From: Stereum hirsutum FP-91666 SS1 | Taxonomy: Eukaryota; Basidiomycota; Agaricomycetes; Russulales; Stereaceae | Length of the DNA: 64,000 bases | Reading direction: 5' to 3' | Assembly (NCBI RefSeq): GCF_000264905.1 | Contig: NW_006763144.1 | Span: forward strand, 248,001 to 312,000 | Shown: positions 51,501 through 63,500 of the stretch, one piece after another | Layout of the letters: each line of letters starts with the position of its first letter | How positions within the stretch are numbered: the stretch's first letter is position 1 | Made by a program: the position numbers and the translations under genes | Notes under the pieces: generated by a model | What the model was told of the DNA's origin: nothing | The model's input: the letters and a program-made list of their open reading frames with translations, nothing else | Database searches by the model: none

Positions 51501-54500
51501 GTCAAAACGCCAGGTGAACAAGGTGCTGATGTTCCCAACACGCAGTCGACGAGTGCTTCCGCCACCACCGACACCTCCACCACCGCTCTTCCGCCTTCGA
51601 CTCCTCGGGCTCACGCTGCGCCCTCTGCCGCAGAAGAGAAGCCGGCGGGCTCGACTGAGTCTCCCCCAGCGCCTGCCATCGACTACTTCTACTCCGGCTT
51701 TTTGATGCAGTGCCTCACTGAGCTCCTGTTTTCTTACGATTTCTGCAAGACCGCTTTCCTGTCCTACTCGCCAAAGAAGCGCGCCGCGGGTGCTTCCAAG
51801 GAGGCCACTACCAAGCATCGGACAGCGGCTCTTCATTTCCTGCTGAACGATCTCGTCAGCTACGGCACCGTTGGCTCGGTCACCGAACATCAACCGGAGG
51901 AGTACAAGCGCGTCACGCTCTGCAACTGGGCGATGTCGGTGATTGTTGCACTCTGCGTCGATGCGAACGGTGCCCACGATTTGAGAGACTTGACTCCGGA
52001 GATCGTGTCGACTCGCAAGTTCGTTCTCGAAGCTGTCAGTCGCGCTATCAAGGACCCGGCGCCTTCCGACTCTGTGGACGCCCGCTATGGTCGAATGCTC
52101 GCGTTGGCTGACCTTTGCCAGCGCCTCCTCACCGTTCGTTTCAACTCTACGAGTCGTAAGCCTCAGCCCGTCGACGAGAACCCGACGCACATTGCGAAGA
52201 TCATGTTGGAGAAGAACTTTGTCGCCACTCTCACGACCGCTTTGGCAGAGGTCGACTTGAATTTCCCTGGCGCTAAGAGCCTGGTGGCCTGTATCCTGAA
52301 GCCACTAGAACTTTTGTGAGTATCATTTCGTCTTAGTATCATAGGTCGCTTTTCTGACACTATCTATGCTTCCTCTCACCAGGTCGAAGATCGCCATCAA
52401 GATGAGTCGCACCTCGGACAAGGTCAAGGGCTCGGAAGAAGTCAAGGCTGACCTTGAAGATCTCGAGGAGACGGGTCTTTCGGACGAAGAAGATGACATG
52501 GATGATCAGGGTGATGAGACTCGGGAAGAGACGCCTGATCTGTATCGTAATTCATCGCTTGGAATGTGAGTCATAATCATTCTGTATTCCCTTTGAGCAG
52601 AGTTCACACTGACTGTTTATCATTCAGGTTCGCTGGGGTAAGACTTTTAGGCTTCGGTCTGATTTGGATAACTGATCATGTCTTTATTTCCTGTAGGATA
52701 TGGAGGACCAGTACGCTGAGGAAGACGGGGATGATGACGAGGAGGACATGGACGAGGACGTCGAGATGGATTTTGGTGAGGATACCGGGAGTGAGGCTAC
52801 GACCGAAGAGGATGAAGAGGACGAGATCGAGAACGGGACCGGTGAGTCGGAGGCGTGGCAAGATGAGGACGACGAAGATGAAGAAGATCTGGTGGAGAAC
52901 GAAGAAGCGCATATGGATGAGGTCGACGAAGATGATGAAGACGACGACGAAGGTGACGATGAGGAGGAAGACGAGGGTACTTGGGAGGTCAGTTCATTTA
53001 AGATTGGTATGAATGCGGATTAACTCGTTTCCTATAGGATCTTGATCCAGGTCCTCTCGTCGGTGGTGCCGCGGGAGAAGAAGATGACGTCGGTGGTAAG
53101 CTGTCCCATTTTCTCTGTATTTAATTTGTACTGAGTGTATCGACAGTCAACATCCCCATTCACTATCAAGGGGGCGAAGAAGAAGACGACGAGGAAGGTG
53201 GCATGGGGTCGGAAGAGGATGAGTGAGTTATTTTCTTGATTCTTCTTCTTTTGGGGCTAATTGGGATTACAGTCTCGGTGCGGAGCTGGGCATCATTGAT
53301 GCGCAAGGCGGAGCAACAGCCGTAGACGATGTGTTCGGCTTGGGAGGTGCGCTCGCTGATGGTAACGCAGACTTCATGGAAGCCACTGGTGGTATGGCGG
53401 GCATGATCTTTTCCGGTGCGACTCGAGCAGGACGCCCGCGCGCTGAAGGTAAAGCTCTATCTTATATGTAGATGTGGTTATTATCTAACCTTGTATTCTA
53501 GACGATGACATGGAAATCTTTGGCCGAAGCCGACCCGCACCTGCACCCGCACCAGAAGTTGTTACTCACCCACTGCTTCTGGAGTCCGCAGACGCAGCAG
53601 CTCGTACACCTTCCGGTCAAGGTCGGACTCGACGAGGGCAACGTAACATCTTCGCTGCGGGAACGCCCAATGATCTTCTTCAGGCCATAGAAGATATCAT
53701 TGGCGGGGGAGCTGTTCATCTCTTCCAGCACTTCATTACGAACCGAGACCCTAGAGCGCCGGAGGCCATTCGTCTCGATGTTCCGCCAGGAGCCTTGATC
53801 AACCTCAACCAAGGCCTCATGGGTCGACGACAACACGCCGTATCTGCTCAGCTACGTATCGAGCGAGCTCCGCGCGCTGGCGAAACTCCTCCCCATGCCC
53901 GCGAGTTCGATCCCTTCTCGACGCTGCAACGCTGGGGAGAGGAAGCCAAGGTCCTTCATGGCAAATTCTCTGCAGAACGATTCATGAAGCTCGCCAATCA
54001 TCTCATTCTATCGATGCTTCCTGACGCTATTGAGAGGCAAAAGGAGGCCAAGGCGAAAGAGGAGAAAGAAGCCGCTGAAAGACGTGAGGCTGAAGCGAAG
54101 GCAGAGGCAGAGGCAAAGGAGGAGGCTGAGAAAGCTGCAGCCGCAGCTGCAGAGAAAGCGCGCGAAGAAGAGGAAGCGAAGGCTCGTCAAGAGGCAGAGG
54201 CTTCCACTGCCGAAGCCGCCGCCCCCGCGGTCGCCACCGAGGATGTCGACATGACAGACGCTGCTCAAGAGCACCCTGCAGCACCCGAAGATGCTGAGGC
54301 ACAAGCTGGCCCTTCGGAACCTGCAGTAGTAGAGGCCGAAGGTTCAGGAGAGGCCAGTACCTCCGCTGCTCCCGAGCGCGTTACTGTTATGATACATGGA
54401 AGCGCGGTCGACATCACGGACACGGGTATTGATCCTACTTTCCTTGAAGCTCTTCCAGACGACATGCGAGAAGAGGTTGTCAATCAGCACATCCGTGATC

Positions 54501-57500
54501 AACGCGCTGCTCGTGTCGAACGTCCCCCGGACTCTCAGATCAGCTCCGAATTTCTCGACGCTCTACCACCGGAAATCCGTGCGGAGATTCTACAACAGGA
54601 GCGCGTTGAGCAGGCAAGGCGTCGTGCAGAAGAGAGGGCTGCGAACCCAGGAAGTAACACCGCCGCTGAGATCGATCCTGCAAGCTTCATCGCGAGTCTG
54701 GATCCTCAGCTACGGCAAGACGTCCTCATGGACCAGGACGACGGCTTCATTTCGAGTCTTCCGGCCCATATGATTGCAGAAGCCGGCACCTATCGCGACA
54801 GAGCTCCCCGCCGTACGATCCCTCGACAGGCCTCTGCGCGGTCTCACGATCCTCATCACCCAGCACCTCCTGCTGCTCGTAAACCCCCGGCTCAACGCGA
54901 CGCCATACAACTCCTCGACAAGAGTGGCATCGCTGTCCTTGTTCGTCTCCTCTTCTTCCCTCAAATCCTCAAGAAGAACACCCTCTTCAAGGTCCTCGTC
55001 AATCTCTGCGAAAACTCCAAAACCCGCACGGAGCTGTTCAACCTCTTGTTGAATATCTTGCAGGACGGCGCCACCGATCTCGCGGCCATTGATCGAAGCT
55101 TTTCTCAGATGACTGTTCGTGCCTCCAAGCCACCGCAAACGCCTCGTACTCCTGGGAAACAGCGAGCTGGTTCTGATTACTTCAGCTCATTACCCGTCTC
55201 ACACCTCCCGAGCGAGATCGTACCAGACCTCATCGCACAACGCTGTTTGGAAGCTCTCACATACATCGTCACCTCCAACGAACTCTCCTCCCTCTTCTTC
55301 CTAACCGAGCATGAACTTTCCATCGGTCTTAAACGCTCTATCTCTCGAAAGGGCAAGGGCAAGGAAAAGCAGGCTCCCCAGACGCAATACCCCATCGTTC
55401 TTCTCCTTGGCCTCCTGGATCGACAATCTCTGCTGAAGACTCCTTCGATGCTTGAGTCCGTCGTCAGCCTTCTGGACACTGTCACTCGTCCGTTGACAAG
55501 CCTCAAAGACGCACAAAAGAAGGCAGTAGAACCTCCAAAAGCTGAGTCTACAACGACAGCACCTGAATCGGCAAGCGCCCCTGCATCCTCTGAACCCGCC
55601 CCGGTGTCCGCGGCTGAAAGCACAGCGCCTTCAACGGACACGCAAATCGCTGCAGTTGCACCAGGTTTGTTGACTATGTTCTCGACACGTAAAATTTCAT
55701 TCTGACTTTTTCTTTAGCACCCGTTCAGCCTGCCCAGCCTGCACCGGAGGCACCCAAGGATAGTGCTCTGACAGGAGAGACGATGGAGGAGAAGATTTTG
55801 TTGGCCAACCCACCACAAATTCCTCACTCTGTTCTACGGCTCATCGTCAACATCCTCACCGTGGGTGAATGTGGCGCGAAGCCCTTCCATCACAGTCTCT
55901 CTCTCATTCAACATCTGTCGTACATTCCGGATGCAAGGGAGGTTATCGCACAGGAGCTTCGGGCGAAGACGCAGGACTTCGGGACTAGTCTGCACCAGGA
56001 TCTTGAGGAACTTTCTAACGCTCTCAGTGGGTCGCAAGGTGACGTCCTGGCCTCATCCGTGGCGTCGAAGTTCTCGTCTCCGTCTTCAGATCAGGCTAAG
56101 CTTCTGCGAGTACTCAAGACCATCGACTACATGTACTCTCCGAAATCAGGAGTTGCTTCGACGAGCGAAACCGACAAGGGTGACGACACAGAGAAGATTC
56201 AGGCCATCTACGAATCATTCAGCTTCACTCCCTTGTGGCGACGACTTGGCGATTGTCTCTCCGTCATCGAGCAACGGCCAGAGATTGAGCACATCGCGAC
56301 GGTTCTTCTTCCTCTCATCGAGTCGCTTATGGTCGTTTGCAAGTACGTTGGCGCTACCACTTCTGCCGCAGCCAGCACCGCTCGTGCTCTTCGCGGTGCA
56401 TCATCACCGAAATCACCTACGACTCCCCGCGAATCGATGGAGGATCTGTTCGTTACCTTCACCGACGATCACCGCAAGGTCCTGAACGTCATGGTCCGAA
56501 ATAACCCTTCGTTGATGAGCGGCTCGTTCTCCCTCCTTGTACACAACCCTCGCGTCCTCGACTTCGACAACAAGCGTAACTACTTCAACCAGCAGCTACG
56601 TCGGAGACCGCACAGCCGCGAACACCATGGAACACTACAGCTCAACGTTCGCAGACAACGGCTCTTCGAGGACAGTTTCCAGTACCTGCAGCGCAAGACG
56701 GGCGACCAGATCAAGTATGGCAAGCTCAGCGTGCGGTTCTACGATGAAGAGGGTGTCGACGCCGGTGGTGTCACGCGTGAATGGTTCCAGATCCTTGCCA
56801 GACAGATGTTCGACCCGAACAACGCGCTCTTCGAGCCTTGTGCGGCCGACAAGCTCACATACCAGCCGAACAAGGCGTCATGGGTCAACCCGGAGCATCT
56901 GTCATTCTTCAAATTCGTGGGACGCGTGATTGGGAAGGCGATCTATGATGGGCGGTTGTTGGATGCGTACTTTGCGAGGAGCTTGTATAGGCAGATTTTG
57001 GGCAAGCCGGTGGATTATAGGGACGTGGAGTGGATTGATCCGGACTATTACAAGTCGTTGTGTTGGATTCTGGAGAACGACCCGACGGCGTTGGACATGA
57101 CTTTCAGCGTTGAGGGTGACGAGGTACTTTTTTGGTCGTTCTTCTTCCATGCTTTCCTCTCACTGACATCGTGTTTCGTAGTTCGGTGTCATGAAGATCG
57201 TGCCGTTGAAGGAGGGTGGCGAGACATTACCGGTGACGTTGGAGAATAGGCGCGAGTTTGTGCAGTTGGCGGCCCAATACCGATTGTACTCGTCCATCAA
57301 GGATCAGATAGAGAACCTACTCTCTGGGTTCTACGACATCATTCCGAAGGACCTCGTCTCAATCGTAAGTCGCGGTCGTACTCCTTCTTTCCTCGAACTT
57401 CTACTGACAGTTGTCCTCGTCCTTGTAGTTCAACGAACAGGAGCTCGAACTCCTCATCTCCGGAACCCCCGAGATCGACGTTGACGAATGGCGTGCAGCG

Positions 57501-57890
57501 ACAGACTACAACGGGTACAACTCCTCTGACCCAGTCATCGTATGGTGGTGGCGTGCGCTGAAGTCGTTCAATCGTGACGAGCGTGCGAAGGTGTTGAGTT
57601 TCGCGACGGGGACGTCGAGGGTGCCGTTAAGTGGGTTTGGAGATTTGCAGGGCGTGCAGGGGACGCAGAGGTTCTCGATTCATAGGGCGTATGGCGACCC
57701 GGATAGACTGCCACAGGCTCATACTTGTGAGTTGCTTTGAGTTGTTCGGGTTTTGAATGCGGTTACTGACGTGATTGATCGCGTAGGCTTCAACCAGATC
57801 GACTTGCCACAGTACTCGTCGTATGAGAAGCTAAGGCAGCAACTGCTCCTTGCCATCAACGAGGGTGGTGAAGGCTTCGGGTTTGCATGA
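45510..57890 (+). CDS. TOM1: Giant HECT E3 ubiquitin ligase (Tom1/HUWE1 type)
   Basis: Attaches ubiquitin to many nuclear and cytosolic substrates; yeast Tom1 acts in mRNA export and removal of excess histones and ribosomal proteins. The gene spans 12.4 kb with about 20 exons from ATG 45510 ([13 protein letters not shown]) to TGA 57890. In order: Armadillo-like N-terminal domains of the DUF908/DUF913 type (45620-49400), a UBA domain (49979-50101; [18 protein letters not shown]), a long helical scaffold, a very acidic segment (52700-53240), three ubiquitin-binding-motif repeats (54424-54750; [39 protein letters not shown]), an Ala/Glu-rich helix, and the C-terminal HECT domain (about 56580-57890; [20 protein letters not shown]). 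The catalytic Cys lies in AHTCFNQIDLP, its codon split by an intron at 57727-57786. The last residues are GFGFA. A 10-nt exon (52628-52637) joins the acidic part. Confidence 0.96.
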
Positions 57891-58706
57891 TTGTCGCATC
57901 GTTTTCAGTCCTCTTTTCGGTTCCTGCGGTTCGATTCGGTATATAGATGCGGCGAGCGTTGTGGAGGGGGGAGAAGCACGTTGTACGGCGCTATCGGAGT
58001 CCGTGAAGTATGTTTTGAAGAGAAGTGTCCTGCATCGATTTTTTTTGTATCCACAGCATTTTCTTCCCATCATGATTGTAATTACACAGACAATTGTTTT
58101 CATCCTCTCGTCCATGTTCGTTACTTACTACGTTACAGGCTTATAGCATGTCAATTTTCCCGCTGACTCTCGGAGTGACCACCATTCATGAGTCTCTAAC
58201 GAACGGCCTAAGGTGATCAGTTTCTTCGATTGATCGAGGGCTTTTACGAGGAACGTTTCAGCAATTCTGTGGAATTTCCCCGGGGCCAAGCTCTCTGCTA
58301 GTCCTCTCATCTCCACATCGGTCGATATTGACGTCGACAGCGTGGGCTCCAGAGTCCACAAAGAGCTAGGACATTTTATTTTTGAGTTGTGACAGCGCTA
58401 TCTTCTGTGGCCGCCTTGTCCGCCTCGACTTCGCCGTTTTCGTGGCGCCACGACCATAATTGTTTCGTGACCGTCTCGTCCTCGGAAATGACATCACCTG
58501 GACTGAATCACTGACGTAGCCTTGGCGGGAACGCGTTCTTTTTGGAGCTTTTTCGTCTATGCACACGGAGGCCATGCCGCCGAAACTTTTCAGAGGTATA
58601 TATACCTCATCTTCTTCGGTGAGAATTTACTCACCGTCTCGTACGACACCCACCGAGATCCCGCCCATATTCTATCCCCAAAAGAAATCGCCGCTGAAAT
58701 ATCGTC
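57891..58706. other. 3' flank of the HECT ligase and promoter of the small SAI protein
   Basis: No conserved frame. Positions 57891-58140 are the probable 3' UTR of the ligase gene. The stretch 58596-58706 just upstream of the small gene contains tatatatacctc (58598-58609), a possible TATA-like element about 100 bp before its ATG. Confidence 0.45.
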
Positions 58707-59051
58707 ATGGTAAGTGGCATGGGCGGTTTCTGAACGGGAATATGTGTTTGACTAATGCTTTGGACTGTATACAGGGATCCATATTCTCAGCTATCGGCAG
58801 TGCCATCAACTCCATCATCAGCGCCATCGCGAGCGTGATTGAGACAGTCATTTCAGCCATCGTGACCGTGAGTGTTCCCTCCGAGCTCCAAAACTTCCTT
58901 GCAGTTATTCTGTCGCAGTGGTCTCAGTGTCGGATACTAACGTGGTATGATTTATGTGCTTGGACAGGTCCTCGTCGCAATCTGGAACTGCTTCATGGAC
59001 ATCATCTGCTGCCGTTGTGGTTCTCGCAGAGGAGGGGCAGCAACGGTCTAA
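58707..59051 (+). CDS. 59-aa SAI-repeat membrane protein, possible lipoprotein
   Basis: Three exons: 58707-58709 (the ATG alone), 58775-58867 and 58968-59051. The protein begins MGSIFSAIGSAINSIISAIA, continues with a hydrophobic helix (VISAIVTVLVAIWNCFMDII) and ends with CCRCGSRRGGAATV. It resembles a family of tiny uncharacterised proteins common in agaric genomes, with SAI/SVI repeats, one membrane helix and a CCRC-Arg tail. Gly2 and Ser6 fit the N-myristoylation rule (MGxxxS), and the Cys-Cys pair next to the membrane helix could be palmitoylated; both are inferences. Function unknown. GTAAGT and GTGAGT donors and good acceptors support the model, and both introns lie where family similarity requires. 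Confidence 0.8.
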
Positions 59052-60511
59052 CCCCGACTTTCGACGCTCCGCTCACTCAATTTCCATACTGAGAGAGCGT
59101 CGGAGGCCATGACTTCATTCCATATTACCCTTCACCCTTCACCCTTGGCCACCTTAGATCCCCTTTACCCATTGCACGCCCTTGACCACAAGGTTTCCTT
59201 ATGCCTTCACGAACTCGCACGCTTTATGACCGAGAAGTTTACCTCTTATTTATTATCTCGGATTGTAGCTTCTTCTTCTCCTGCCTCGCCTCCTCTTGTC
59301 TCGTCGTTTGTTCCTTGCTATCTGTTCCGAGTCTTCGTACCTTACTTCTGTCCGTACGGGCTACATGACGCAAAAAAAGTATCATCGTCTGAATCTCAAT
59401 TTTCGTGGGTTTCGTTTCAATGCGGTGACTCTACGTTTCGTGCAATCTGCTCGTGGTTAGACCAGGAGCTATCAGCCATCGGAAAATCAGTGACAGGACA
59501 TGAACGCAACCCTATCATCAAGCACCACCATCATTGGCATCATTTCACGATCACGGAGTGAAGAACAGTGGCGCGCAGATCCGACTACTAGCGTTGGCTG
59601 ACACTTGTTTCGAGTAGTTGAACCTACTACGCACGGGCTTGTGGCGTCGATGCCAGTGTGGAAGTTGGCACCCCAGGTCACTCATGATGCATGATGACTC
59701 GAACGACGAGTCAATTTTTTAGTAACAATTGCGGAAGCTCAAGGTATTACCACCTATAAACCAACCAAAACGAACGAACGTGGATACATCGAATATACAA
59801 TATATATACTGTAAATGTAGGTTAGTAGATGGGTAGGTAGGCTGGAAGGCTGAAGCTGAATATGCAGCCTATGTAGTTGAGCTGCAAGCACTGAGATGGA
59901 TGAATGGTGAATATTGACAATACGGAAGTGTGTATTCTAGAGGTGATGTCAGTCGATGAATGAGTTGTCAATGAATGGGTGAGTCAGACGAGAGCGAGAG
60001 AATAAGAGAACAAGAGAACAAAGGGATAGGAATGGTCATGGTAATTGGTCTATGATGCATGCAGGCTAGAGATGAGTACGATGCGACAAATATAGAAGCT
60101 GCGTAGGGTAGGTATGTATCGAGAATGTTGAAGGGAAGGGGATCCTTTGGACGGTACGAGGAGGTTGGCCAGGTCCGAGTCAGTGGAAGAGATAAATAAA
60201 GGCAGAATTGTTGGTGAGTGGGCGAACGATGGATGGTGAGCACAGATGAATGAATTGGTCAGAATGAGGAAAAAGCATGAGTTAATGAGTGACAACGTAC
60301 GAACCAGATGGAAACAAAAAGGAAAAGATCGAGTAAAACAAAGAGGTAGAATGAGTGCAATGACGACTAAAGTATAACCGACCAAAAGATGTCCGAATAC
60401 CATCCATATATGACAGAAGAAGAAGATGGAGGAAAAGCGCGAAACTAAAAACACACCACAATCCCACACCTGTGCCACACTCACCGACCGATCAACCATC
60501 CCGATCACAAC
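59052..60511. other. Intergenic region, convergent 3' flanks
   Basis: 1.46 kb between the small SAI-protein gene (+) and the serine-rich gene (-). Pyrimidine-rich up to 59300, then AT- and GA-rich with simple-sequence character (tagtagatgggtaggtaggc at about 59825). Frames on both strands are short and biased by the base composition. No gene recognised. Confidence 0.5.
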
Positions 60512-63500
60512 CTACTTCTTCCGTGCAAACAACCCCGGCTTCTTCTGCAACTTCGCCCCCTTCTCCTTCCCATCCCCCACATGAAAGAAGGACTTCAAAT
60601 CCGGCTCCGACTTTCCCGCTGCACCCATCTGCATCATTCCACCCGCTGACGGCGGCGACGGTAGCTGAGACATCGCAGACTCCTGCGTTCCGGGCCTCGA
60701 ACTTCCTCCACGTAGTCCAGCGCCCATAGATGGCCTTCTAGGAATCGTGGCTGATTGCGGAGTCTGAGGTTGGGATGGATGTGGATGCGATCTTCCTGTC
60801 TTAAAAAGCACACGACCGAAGCCCATACCCATGGGTGATGCAGCAATACCATACGTCGACACACTGTCAATCGTCGAACCTGTCCCCGGTCTCGCAGACG
60901 TCGACGACGACGAAGGGCGACTGTCGTCAGGTAGGTGGAGATGTCTACTACCTTTCGACAATGATGTTGCCGTAGTTGCCTTTGTCGAAGTCGAGTTGGA
61001 CTGCGAGTTTGAGTCTTGTGAGTTTGACTGACTCGAGCTTCCCTGGGACGAGGGCTCTTCCCTCTTCACTCTGCCGCGATCAGAAGATTTCTTGTTATCT
61101 CCGCCACCAACGAGCAAACCATACACCTCCTTCTCCAACTGCTTCATCTCCGCCTTTCGCATTGCCTTCTGTCTCGCTTCCATCTCGGCTGCAGAAGCGG
61201 ACGTCGATGTTGAACCTTTCAGATTGCTAGTCGACTTCGAAGCCAGTGAGGGTCTAGGTTTGGACGATGACAGTCGACGCAGGAAGCGGGACTCGGCGTC
61301 CGTGGCGGGGGCGGAGAGTGGAACTGTAGGGGCTTTGCGTGGGGATTCGAACGCGTGAACGTCCTCAGACCCGAGCCCTTCAAGCCCGGCACCTGTAGGA
61401 CTAGAAATGCCACCCCGCTGCGAGGGATTCCGCACCAGAACGGGCGCCGAGATGGGTTCCGACAATAGTCCGACTTTCAGCGCACGTCGTGTGGCGTTCC
61501 CGAGGTCAGGACTTCCACTGGCATTCGAACCCGTACCGGCCGAATTAGGTGGACGAGAGAAATAATCCGCGCCTTCATTCAGGGACAACATCGGAGGGGG
61601 ACGGGCTGAAGTCGACTCTCTTCGATCTCGGGCGGTCGCAGGTGAGGCTACGTGCTGGCGGCGAAGGGAAGCATAGGATGCGTCCTGTGGTGTGGCCCAA
61701 GGTGCGATCTCGCGAATGGCGGCAGCAGACCCGGTAGAACGGGACGTCGATGCGGCAGAAGATCCTGAAGGATTGCGTTCGATGGCTCCGGAAGCTTGAG
61801 GATGAGCGTGGGCAAGGGCTGGTGAGGGTGTGGAAGCGAGTCTGTGTCGAGTAGCGGGTGATGCGGGGCCAGAGTTAATCGTCCAATCCTGGCTCAACCT
61901 CGACTTCTTCAACTTGCCATCGTGTTCGGCGACGGTGTGTTTTTGTACAGCGGGTGACGACCAACCACCGAACGCATCTGCAGTCGAGACATACTCGTTC
62001 GAACCTTTGCTCGATCCAGGTCTAGACCTCCCCGAGCCTAAGCTACCCTCCCTAGCATCGTCCATCCTGAACTCGCTATACATCCTATTCACGAGATGAT
62101 TCGAGTCTGCTGCGCCAGAATGAGGAAGTGGAGACTCGTCATCCGACCTGCGTGCCTTTAGATCAGGGTGCATCGGCGGTCCCTTCGATATCTGCGCAAG
62201 AGCAAGGTGGGGCGGTTGGTGGGCATAATTTCCTTGGTGCGGGCGAGGCGGTACGAAAGCACGAGAATGCGAGGCGGACATAGACGTAGAAGCCGATTGT
62301 GGCTGGTGCGACGCTCTCCTCCCCTCCGGCCGCCCACCCAGCAACTCAGGGGTACTCTTCATCCTCCTCGGCGAAGCCGACTTTGGGCCATCCAGAGCCA
62401 TTAATGAAGCCGAATAAAATGCGGTGGGACTACCTGCAGGATCGGCCCAGTTACCATCTTCTTCGTCTTCCTCCGGCACAATGTCATCCAGTCTAGCACT
62501 GGCGATATCATCCGGTGAAGACCTCGCGGTCAGATCCCTCGACATCAGCTGCGGCGGACTGAGCAACGATGCCTTCGATCCCGTAGGGTTCAACGGACTC
62601 GATCTGATCCCTGCCGAAGCCATGCTACTTGGACCAAAGCCAGCACCCTGCATATCATCCATATGGACCGTACAGCTTTCGTTCCGCGCTGTATGAGTGG
62701 GGAAGAACGAAGACCTGTCGAAATCTTGGCTCATCCCGCTACTGCTCAAGTCCAGGAAATCGGGGACAAGGTCGCGCAGTGCGTCGGCGTCGGCGTCATA
62801 GTCGTCTGCGTGGGTGGAGTTGGTGTATGGGTTGTGAGAAGACGAATCGTAAGGTGGAGAGGTAGGATATTCGTCCTCGGGATATTGGGATGGGATGGGA
62901 CTCAGTGGTACGAAGGATCCCTGATGGTGCCGATGGTGGGTACGGATTGAAGACGGCGCCGACGACAAAGAAGACGAGGAGGACGAGGACGATGATGGGA
63001 TGTGGCTCAGAGGACTGAGATGTGATGCAGATTGGGATGAAAGGGCATAGGAAGATGCAGATGGGGAAGGCCCGGAGAGCGAGGAGCGAGGGCTGGGCCT
63101 TCGGTCTGGCAAAGGAAGGACAGCTTCTTCCTCATCCTCGTCAATAAAGTCACGAGATGCAGGGAAGGCCGAAGGGACTGGCTGAGAAATGGGTGGAGCG
63201 AACGAAGGCGGAGGTCTATGTCTCGGTGGTGGTCTACTGAGTGGTAATAACGACACCTTCCGGTCATCCCTCGACAAGACCTGCTGTCCCTCCTCGTACT
63301 CTTCCTCGTCATCACTGTCACGACTGCTCATGTCGAACAGCGATGATTCCCTCTCTTGCAGACCCCTAATCACAGCCGCCACCGCGTTCGGCGTGTCAGG
63401 CTCACTCGGCGGCAACGCCCCGCCACCATTCGTATTCGCCACCTGCACCGACCTCCTACTGTCAAACTTCGAGGCGCTGAAACCGGTAGGACCAGGAAGA

